Assembly: GCA_026985705.1 (NCBI GenBank)
Contig: JALSPY010000021.1
Span: forward strand, 1-5,278
DNA length: 5,278 nt
Direction of reading: 5' to 3'
Origin: Hydrogenothermaceae bacterium
GTDB taxonomy: Bacteria > Aquificota > Aquificia > Aquificales > Hydrogenothermaceae
How positions within the stretch are numbered: the stretch's first letter is position 1; each line of letters begins with the position of its first letter. The notes under the pieces are model-generated. The model did not search any database and was not told where the DNA came from. It saw nothing but the letters and a program-made list of their open reading frames with translations. The position numbers and the translations under genes are program-made. Below, one piece after another: positions 1-4,497 of the stretch.

Positions 1-345
1 TATTAAATCAAAACTATTTGTCTCTGTGTAATCTAAAATGGTGTCAACTATATTCCCAACTTCAACTGCAACGGTAGTTTTTATCCCAGCTTCATCAAAT
101 CTAACTTTTAATTTTTCTAGCTCTCCTTTAAATTTCTTTATTAATACTTCCTCAAGCTCAATTACAACCTCTTTGTTATCTATACTTAAAAATGGGTCTT
201 CGTATATAGCTACTATAGGTGGTTCTATAACATGTAATAGGCATACTTCACTGTTAAAAATTTTCCCAAAAATTAAAGCGGAGCTAAGCACACTTTCAGT
301 TATATTAGAAAAATCAATACCAACTAATATCTTTTTAAAAGGCAT
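1..345 (-). CDS. Universal stress protein (Usp) family, N-terminal part, cut by the window edge
   Basis: The 115 residues present match the N-terminal two thirds of a Usp domain. The gene opens with MPFKKILVGIDFS, where Asp11 is the conserved residue that contacts adenine in ATP-binding family members. Strand 2 follows as EVCLLHVIEPP (about 33-43), then a Lys/Glu-rich helix (about 60-88) and a third strand, KTTVAVEVGNIVDTIL (about 89-104). The sequence ends at SFDLI, just before the place where the family usually has its glycine-rich G-x2-G-x9-G-S/T nucleotide loop. ATP binding therefore cannot be judged, nor whether this is a single or tandem Usp. The ATG is supported by AGGAG at 354-358, 8 nt upstream. 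The start lies only 25 bp beyond the leuD stop, so the gene is probably the last visible gene of a folE-leuD-usp transcript. Usp proteins are cytoplasmic and linked to stress survival; the exact role here is unknown. Confidence 0.88.
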   Translation of the reverse strand, partial: MPFKKILVGIDFSNITESVLSSALIFGKIFNSEVCLLHVIEPPIVAIYEDPFLSIDNKEVVIELEEVLIKKFKGELEKLKVRFDEAGIKTTVAVEVGNIVDTILDYTETNSFDLI

Positions 346-370
346 TTTTTTATCTCCTATATAAACCTTA

Positions 371-871
371 TTAGGTTTTACTTAATCTGTCCTTTGCGTA
401 CTCCATTAAACCACCAGCTTCAAATATTTTTCTTAAATCTTCAGGGAGAGGTCTAAATTTATACTCTTTTCCCCTAGTTATATTCCTAATAATTCCTTTC
501 TCTAAATCTATTTCTACAATATCTCCCTGTTCTATTTCCCTTGCAGCCTCAGGGCTTTCTATAATAGTTAATCCTAAATTAATTGCATTTCTATAAAAGA
601 TTCTTGCAAAACTTTCTGCTATAATTGCTCCTATATTTGCACCCTTTATAGCAAGTGGAGCATGCTCTCTAGATGAACCACAACCGAAGTTTTTCCCTGC
701 AACTAATATATCTCCAGCTTTAACTTTTTTAGGAAATTCTGGGTCTGCATCTTCCATAACATGTTCAGCTAACTTTTTAGGGTCAGTAGTAATAAGATAC
801 CTAGCAGGTATTATTTCATCTGTATTTATATCGTTCCCAAACTTCCAAACTTTTCCTTTTATTATACTCAA
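371..871 (-). CDS. leuD: 3-isopropylmalate dehydratase (isopropylmalate isomerase), small subunit
   Basis: This is the swivelling-domain subunit that pairs with the Fe-S subunit LeuC to convert 2-isopropylmalate to 3-isopropylmalate in leucine synthesis. The protein has 166 residues, the length of the short LeuD class seen in thermophiles and archaea. Family motifs are clear: DINTDEIIPARYL (14-26), the substrate loop YLIT (25-28), GKNFGCGSSREHAP (59-72), ESFARIFYRNAINLGL (86-101) and EAGGLMEY (151-158). From memory, homoaconitase small subunits carry YLRT in the loop, and that Arg is absent here, which favours isopropylmalate; assays would be needed to be sure. The start is TTG at 869-871: GGAGG lies 7 nt upstream (879-883), and the next in-frame Met is residue 39, inside the domain. 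LeuC is not in the window, so the two subunits are encoded apart. The gene sits 46 bp after folE and 25 bp before usp, probably co-transcribed. Confidence 0.95.
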   Translation of the reverse strand: MSIIKGKVWKFGNDINTDEIIPARYLITTDPKKLAEHVMEDADPEFPKKVKAGDILVAGKNFGCGSSREHAPLAIKGANIGAIIAESFARIFYRNAINLGLTIIESPEAAREIEQGDIVEIDLEKGIIRNITRGKEYKFRPLPEDLRKIFEAGGLMEYAKDRLSKT

Positions 872-878
872 TTTAAAA

Positions 879-883
879 CCTCC
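879..883 (-). promoter_or_regulatory. Ribosome binding site that sets the TTG start of leuD
   Basis: GGAGG on the minus strand, 7 nt before TTG at 869-871. No ATG or GTG in the same frame lies at a suitable distance. The residues directly after TTG already match the family N-terminus (IIKGKVWKFG), so TTG is the best start. Confidence 0.85.
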
Positions 884-917
884 AAATCTTTTTTAATAAT
901 AATTTAACACTATACTA

Positions 918-1481
918 TTAAATAATTCTATCTTTACCTATTAATTGTAAAAATTCTTTTCTTGTTTTTTCATTTTCTTTAAAAATTCCTGTAAGTTTAC
1001 TGGTTATAGTATATGAAGATGGATTTTTAACTCCTCTCATAGATAAACAAAGATGTTCTGCCTCCAGAACTACAGCAACCCCTTTAGGTTTTAACTCTTT
1101 TTCTAAAAACTCTGCTATTTCCGCAGTTAATCTCTCTTGAACTTGAGGTCTGTAAGCAAATTTGTTTACAACTCTAACTAATTTTGATAATCCACAAACT
1201 TTCTCTTCTGGAATATACGCTATATGAGCTTTCCCGAAGAAAGGCAACAAATGGTGCTCGCAGAGAGAATAAAATCGTATATCTTTAACTATAACCATCT
1301 CATCATAATTTCCTATATCTTCAAAAACAGTCATATTAAAGTTTTCATAATTTTTAAACTCTTCCCAAAGTCTGACTATTCTGTCAGGAGTATCCCGTAA
1401 ACCTTCTCTATCAGGATCTTCTCCTATAGCTTCCAAAAAAAGCCTGATAGATTTCTTTAACTTCTCTCTATCTATAGACAT
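918..1481 (-). CDS. folE: GTP cyclohydrolase I, type IA
   Basis: A homodecameric cytoplasmic zinc enzyme that converts GTP to 7,8-dihydroneopterin triphosphate plus formate. This is the first step of tetrahydrofolate synthesis, and bacteria also draw on it for queuosine. The protein is full length at 187 residues, typical for bacterial FolE without an extra N-terminal region. Visible motifs are the N-terminal LLEAIGEDPDREGLRDTPDR type helix (about 16-34), SLCEHHLLPFFGKAHIAYIP (72-91), GLSKLVRVVNKFAYRPQVQERL (97-118) and AEHLCLSMRG (141-150). By comparison with the E. coli enzyme the zinc ligands are Cys74, His77 and Cys145, and His76 and His143 are catalytic. All are present, so the enzyme should be active and should not be the zinc-independent FolE2 type. 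The ATG is supported by GGAG at 1488-1491, 6 nt upstream. It is followed after 46 bp by leuD. Confidence 0.97.
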   Translation of the reverse strand: MSIDREKLKKSIRLFLEAIGEDPDREGLRDTPDRIVRLWEEFKNYENFNMTVFEDIGNYDEMVIVKDIRFYSLCEHHLLPFFGKAHIAYIPEEKVCGLSKLVRVVNKFAYRPQVQERLTAEIAEFLEKELKPKGVAVVLEAEHLCLSMRGVKNPSSYTITSKLTGIFKENEKTRKEFLQLIGKDRII

Positions 1482-1570
1482 TCTTAACTCCTTTTAATAA
1501 AGACAAAATTTGTAAAAAATTTTAACCTTAATTTTAAATTAAAAAATACGATAATTATTAGTTTTTAGGT

Positions 1571-2806
1571 TTATTCATCAACAAGCTCATTTCCGATAAC
1601 TAAAATCGTAGAAGTTTGATTGAAATGCCCTAAAGAGCCTCCTAATGTTCTTCCCTGTTCTCCATATGTATTAAATCCTATTACTGGAATATCTTCACCT
1701 AGTAGATTTTTAATAAAGTATAAATCGTTTACCCCATAATGACATTTTAAGATGTATCTTAAAACACAGTTAAACAGAATTATAGCTCCTAGTTTTTTAG
1801 GAGAACCTGCATCTTTTATAGCATCAAAAAGAGTTTTTTTAAAACTTTCTATTAGATATTCCTCATCTGTTTCCATTATTGTTAAAAATTGTCCTTCTGG
1901 TATTTCCGCATAAAATTTAACACTACCATCAGGTAGAGCAATCATAGGACTTTTTATCATATATTCACCAAATATATCTATTGATTTTATCCCAGTTGTA
2001 TATTTTGCAAAGATTTGATAACTTAATTCATTAGTTTGAAGTAATTCTTTTAATACTTCAGCAGCAGGTTTATTGTTTAACTCATAGACAATTCTTCCTT
2101 TAGCTTTCGTTACTAAAGCTCCTTTGTTTGTTGGATAATAAGGATGTCCCATTGCGGTTCCGACTTTTAGAAAAGTATTCATTAAAGTTAAAACTACTGC
2201 ATCTGTATATACACCATTGCCTATAAGATAGGTCTTATCAAACTTTAAATCATCTCCTGCAGAGCCGCCTATGACAGTTGTTTCTTTAGGAATATATTTA
2301 CTTAAATTTCTTAGGTATTCCTCTTCCTTTTCATTTAAACCATCCATAAGAAGAATATTTATAAGGAACTTTATTCTTAACAAATCATACATATTCTTCT
2401 TTACAAATGCCCTTTGTAGTATATTTATTACAGTCATTTTCTTATTTTTGTCTAAAGACAATGTGGCATTTTTTATAGAGTTATATGTTGCCTCCTTTAC
2501 ATTTTTAGATAAGTTTTCTCCCACTCCTACACCAATATTAATATAGGGACTTTCTAGAGCTATTATACTTATCGTATCAACCTTACAGTCTGACATTTTG
2601 TTTGAAATTTCACCAGCTGTTGAATTTCCAACTATGTCAACATTTTTACCTACCTTTTCTCTAATTTTTTGATAAACTTCGTAAGGATTAAACTTTGTAG
2701 AGAAAAAAGTCATTATTAAGGTTGGTCTTTTAATGCTTTTTAAAGCATCTTCTAAAGCAGTATCAATATCTGTTGAATGTCCAATGGAAACGTTTATTTT
2801 ATCCAA
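1571..2806 (-). CDS. Stand-alone FIST_N / FIST_C sensor-domain protein
   Basis: A 411-residue protein made of the two FIST domains and nothing else. FIST_N covers about residues 5-255, with TLIMTFFSTKFNP (29-41), the hallmark GNSTAGEIS (60-68), LLMDGLNEKEEE (152-163) and GGSAGDD (180-186). FIST_C covers about 262-405, with a gap-filling helix (315-335), LFNCVLR (344-350), GFNTYGEQG (377-385) and a terminal FNQTSTILVIG strand (395-405). FIST domains were described as intracellular sensory domains, proposed to bind small ligands such as amino acids; they often sit with signalling or F-box modules. No signal peptide, membrane segment or output domain is visible, so the protein is probably cytoplasmic and would need a partner to signal. 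The start is TTG at 2804-2806, with AGAGGT 6 nt upstream. The gene is divergent from the lipoprotein gene (113 bp) and lies 89 bp upstream of folE. Its ligand and output are unknown. Confidence 0.9.
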   Translation of the reverse strand: MDKINVSIGHSTDIDTALEDALKSIKRPTLIMTFFSTKFNPYEVYQKIREKVGKNVDIVGNSTAGEISNKMSDCKVDTISIIALESPYINIGVGVGENLSKNVKEATYNSIKNATLSLDKNKKMTVINILQRAFVKKNMYDLLRIKFLINILLMDGLNEKEEEYLRNLSKYIPKETTVIGGSAGDDLKFDKTYLIGNGVYTDAVVLTLMNTFLKVGTAMGHPYYPTNKGALVTKAKGRIVYELNNKPAAEVLKELLQTNELSYQIFAKYTTGIKSIDIFGEYMIKSPMIALPDGSVKFYAEIPEGQFLTIMETDEEYLIESFKKTLFDAIKDAGSPKKLGAIILFNCVLRYILKCHYGVNDLYFIKNLLGEDIPVIGFNTYGEQGRTLGGSLGHFNQTSTILVIGNELVDE

Positions 2807-2812
2807 CTTACT

Positions 2813-2818
2813 ACCTCT
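2813..2818 (-). promoter_or_regulatory. Ribosome binding site that sets the TTG start of the FIST gene
   Basis: AGAGGT on the minus strand lies 6 nt before TTG at 2804-2806. The residues after this TTG (DKINVSIGHSTD) fit the first strand of FIST_N. The next Met codon, residue 32, is inside the domain, so a later start would remove conserved sequence. Confidence 0.75.
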
Positions 2819-2919
2819 TTTAAAAATCTTCCATTAAATTTATCAACAAATATACAATTTAATAATGTTTTAAATATTAACAATGAAAATTTTGTAAAAT
2901 TAATTTTGGAGAATAGATT

Positions 2920-3255
2920 ATGATAAAACTTTTATTGAACTTTACTATTATAACGCTGTTGTTGTTAATTTCATGTGGAGTTAGCCCTAGTAATGAAAAC
3001 TTATCTCTGAATGATATGAAAAATGCTTCAAACTATAGTAGGTTAGAAGGATTAGTAGAGATTAAAGGAAATGAGGTCTTTATCACAGTCAATCCAAATT
3101 GTAAATGCAGAAGAAGTTTTAAAGTGGTGGGGAGTAAAAAGGAAGAGTTAAAAAGATTAAATGGTTTATTTGTTGAAGTTGAAGGGTATATTAAAAATTA
3201 TACTCCATGGAGTGGAGAAATTTTGGTGAAAAAAATTTATATTTTGGAAAAATAA
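2920..3255 (+). CDS. Small predicted lipoprotein with OB-fold-like C-terminal domain
   Basis: I do not recognise the family. The 111 residues open with a lipoprotein signal: MIK, a hydrophobic core (4-17) and the lipobox LIS-Cys19, which predicts lipidation at Cys19 after cleavage by signal peptidase II. A polar linker (20-40) follows. Residues 41-110 alternate hydrophobic and polar in short strands: RLEGLVEIKG, EVFITVNP, FKVVG, then LNGLFVEVEGYIKNY and EILVKKIYILEK. The pattern 'L-x-G-x-V ... L-x-G-x-x-V-x-V-x-G-x-I ... V-x-x-I' resembles small beta-barrel (OB-fold) periplasmic proteins; this is inference from strand pattern only. A CKC motif (Cys61, Cys63) in NPNCKCRRSF could hold metal or form a disulfide. 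The ATG has GGAG at 2908-2911, 8 nt upstream. The gene is single, divergent from FIST, and ends in the hairpin shared with the peroxiredoxin gene. Confidence 0.8.
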   Translation: MIKLLLNFTIITLLLLISCGVSPSNENLSLNDMKNASNYSRLEGLVEIKGNEVFITVNPNCKCRRSFKVVGSKKEELKRLNGLFVEVEGYIKNYTPWSGEILVKKIYILEK

Positions 3256-3278
3256 AGCCCCCTTAGAAGAGGGCTTTT
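3254..3278. terminator. Bidirectional rho-independent terminator between the lipoprotein and peroxiredoxin genes
   Basis: AAAGCCC (3254-3260) pairs with GGGCTTT (3271-3277). Inside are one mismatch and a further CT/AG pairing around a short TAGA loop. It is followed by TTTT on the plus strand and by TTTATTTTT on the minus strand, so it can end both converging genes. The left arm overlaps the last two bases of the lipoprotein stop codon. It is one of the few GC-rich patches in this AT-rich window. Confidence 0.88.
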
Positions 3279-3287
3279 ACAATACTT

Positions 3288-3890
3288 TTACTCGTTTAAT
3301 GCTTCGTAAACCTTTCCAACTAGCTCTTCAGATGGTTTTAAAGTTTTCTTACCTGGCTCCCATTTTGCAGGACAAGCTTCATCTGGATGATTTATAAGAT
3401 AAGCGTTAGCTTCCATCTTTCTTAATAACTCATCTGCATTTCTTCCTACATTGTAGAAGTTAACTTCTGAGCTTACTAACTTTCCTTCTGGAGATATGAT
3501 AAATGTTCCTCTTAAAGCTAATCCTGTGTTTTCATCATAAACACCAAACATTCTAGAAACTTTTCCTGTTGGGTCTGCTCCCATAGGATACTTAACATTT
3601 TCCAAAAGTTTTTCATCTCTTTGCCATGCTAAGTGAACAAACTTAGTGTCAGTTGACACTGATACTACTTCAGCACCAAGCTCTTTTAATTTTGGATAAA
3701 CTTCAGCTAGATCAGCTAATTCAGTTGGACATACGAAAGTAAAGTCTGCTGGATAGAAAAATAAAATTGTCCATTTTCCTTCTTCTTTAGCTTTTTTTAA
3801 AGAAAATGTTCCAAATTTTCCTGTTTCAGGCTCGTAAGTTTCTAATTCAAAATCTGGAACTTCTTGACCTACTAAGATTACTTCTGACAT
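3288..3890 (-). CDS. ahpC: Typical 2-Cys peroxiredoxin, AhpC type
   Basis: A cytoplasmic thiol peroxidase that reduces hydrogen peroxide, organic hydroperoxides and probably peroxynitrite. The 200 residues form a full-length thioredoxin-fold domain plus the C-terminal arm that carries the resolving cysteine. The active site is FYPADFTFVCPTE (45-57), with peroxidatic Cys54, Pro47, Thr51 and, later, Arg127 in ALRGTF. The resolving Cys173 lies in EACPAKWEPG (171-180), as in AhpC (VCPAKW). VSTDTKFVHLAW (78-89) and MGADPTGKVSRMFGV (103-117) are also family signatures. The ATG is preceded by GGAGG at 3897-3901, 6 nt upstream. No AhpF or thioredoxin reductase gene is beside it, so electrons must come from a system encoded elsewhere. 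The gene stands alone, convergent with the lipoprotein gene and divergent from the six-Cys protein gene. A -10 box and a 30-bp palindrome next to its start suggest peroxide- or metal-responsive repression (inferred). Confidence 0.96.
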   Translation of the reverse strand: MSEVILVGQEVPDFELETYEPETGKFGTFSLKKAKEEGKWTILFFYPADFTFVCPTELADLAEVYPKLKELGAEVVSVSTDTKFVHLAWQRDEKLLENVKYPMGADPTGKVSRMFGVYDENTGLALRGTFIISPEGKLVSSEVNFYNVGRNADELLRKMEANAYLINHPDEACPAKWEPGKKTLKPSEELVGKVYEALNE

Positions 3891-3901
3891 TTTTTACCTC
3901 C

Positions 3902-3931
3902 AAATTTTAATAGTAATTATTATTAAAATTT
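3902..3931. promoter_or_regulatory. 30-bp near-perfect palindrome, probable operator of the peroxiredoxin gene
   Basis: The left arm AAATTTTAATA (3902-3912) is the exact reverse complement of the right arm TATTAAAATTT (3921-3931). The 8-nt centre, GTAATTAT, is also palindromic apart from one mismatched pair (3913 with 3920). In all, 14 of 15 symmetric pairs match. It lies directly between the probable -10 box (3932-3937) and the Shine-Dalgarno sequence, so it would cover the transcription start. That position suits a dimeric repressor. The AT-rich, TAAT-containing sequence is of the general kind bound by Fur/PerR-family regulators, but it does not match their textbook boxes exactly; the regulator is inferred. 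A hairpin in the 5' leader RNA is the alternative. Confidence 0.6.
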
Positions 3932-3937
3932 ATTATA
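3932..3937 (-). promoter_or_regulatory. Probable -10 box of the peroxiredoxin promoter
   Basis: TATAAT on the minus strand, a full consensus match, with the predicted start of transcription about 7 nt downstream, inside the palindrome. At 17 nt upstream the -35 position (3955-3960) reads AATAAA, a poor match. This suggests a promoter that is weak or needs an activator, or that relies on the AT-rich upstream sequence. Confidence 0.5.
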
Positions 3938-3986
3938 AAACATACTAACTTCTATTTATTAATGAATTTCGTCATAAATTTTTAGC

Positions 3987-4016
3987 TTGACTTTTTAAAG
4001 AAATATTACATTTTAA
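3987..4016 (+). promoter_or_regulatory. Possible promoter of the six-Cys exported protein gene
   Basis: TTGACT (3987-3992) matches five of six bases of the -35 consensus. With 18 nt spacing the -10 would be TTTTAA (4011-4016), which is poor. The placement 24 to 53 bp before the ATG is right for a promoter, but the -10 is uncertain. Confidence 0.35.
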
Positions 4017-4039
4017 AAATAAAGTCTAAGGAGTAAGTT

Positions 4040-4378
4040 ATGAAAAGATTAAATTCCTTAATTTTCCTATTTATATTTTTATTATGTAGCCCCATATTTG
4101 CCGACAGTTTATCAAAAAAGGATTTATGTGAGGTTATGTATCAAACACATTCCGCCTGTAAAAGTGAAGCTAACAAAGGGAGATTTTATGGAAATGCCAA
4201 CTCCTGTCATATATTTTCTATGAAATTTGCTTTTTTTATGTTTGGTAAGATGGGATATTCTCCTAACCTCGCCCAACTTTCGGAGACTTTAGGTAATATC
4301 TGTTATGCTTCTTGCATAGGAAGTGATAAATTGTTAAACACAATAAAGGCAAATTGTAAAGGTTTTATAAAGTATTAA
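4040..4378 (+). CDS. Small exported protein with six cysteines, function unknown
   Basis: I do not recognise the family. The 112 residues begin with a classical Sec signal peptide: MKRLN, hydrophobic core SLIFLFIFLLCSPIF and a probable signal peptidase I cut after Ala21 (SPIFA-DS). Cys16 is in the signal core and lacks a small residue at -1, so this is not a lipobox. The mature part of about 91 residues has six Cys at 30, 40, 56, 88, 92 and 106, an even number that fits three disulfides in the periplasm. Spacing is C-x9-C-x15-C-x31-C-x3-C-x13-C. The sequence looks mostly helical, with a hydrophobic, Phe/Met-rich stretch at about 58-72 (FSMKFAFFMFGKMGY). The ATG is supported by AAGGAG at 4028-4033, 6 nt upstream. 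It is divergent from the peroxiredoxin gene (149 bp) and 119 bp before purD; no strong terminator follows, so some read-through into purD is possible. Confidence 0.75.
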   Translation: MKRLNSLIFLFIFLLCSPIFADSLSKKDLCEVMYQTHSACKSEANKGRFYGNANSCHIFSMKFAFFMFGKMGYSPNLAQLSETLGNICYASCIGSDKLLNTIKANCKGFIKY

Positions 4379-4448
4379 TTAGAAAAAATTTTCTTTCCTC
4401 TATTTTAATCTTTTCTCATCTAATAAAGTTTTAAGAATATCCTAATTT

Positions 4449-4457
4449 TGCTATCAT
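4449..4457 (+). promoter_or_regulatory. Probable extended -10 promoter element of purD
   Basis: TGCTATCAT contains the TG-n extension followed by TATCAT, five of six bases of the -10 consensus. The -35 position with 17 nt spacing (4429-4434) reads TTTTAA, a weak match, as is common with extended -10 promoters. It lies about 40 bp before the purD start, leaving a short leader. Confidence 0.42.
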
Positions 4458-4497
4458 AATAAAAAATAAATTAACTAGGATAAGGGAGCATAACTTA

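Noticed and set aside
38..364. Plus-strand open frame of 108 codons
   Set aside because: It lies antisense over the Usp coding region, which has clear family motifs and a good ribosome binding site. The plus-strand product is Ser/Thr/Phe-rich with no recognisable domain.
371..871. Homoaconitase small subunit as an alternative to LeuD
   Set aside because: The Arg of the YLRT loop expected in homoaconitase is replaced by Ile, and the rest of the protein fits bacterial LeuD.
1482..1570. Several small A/T inverted repeats between the FIST gene and folE
   Set aside because: Arms of 7 bp made only of A and T are expected in such AT-rich DNA. No clear promoter pair or GC-containing hairpin could be picked out, so no feature is called.
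2271..2546. Plus-strand open frame of 91 codons inside the FIST gene
   Set aside because: It is antisense to the conserved FIST_N domain. The product is a hydrophobic, low-complexity shadow with no supporting ribosome binding site.
4055..4102. Lipoprotein signal in the six-Cys protein, around Cys16
   Set aside because: The residue before Cys16 is Leu, not Ala, Gly or Ser, and a good signal peptidase I site follows at Ala21.
4381..4394. Possible terminator AGAAAAAATTTTCT after the six-Cys protein gene
   Set aside because: The stem is almost all A-T pairs with a two-base loop and no GC core, so it would be too weak to act as an intrinsic terminator.
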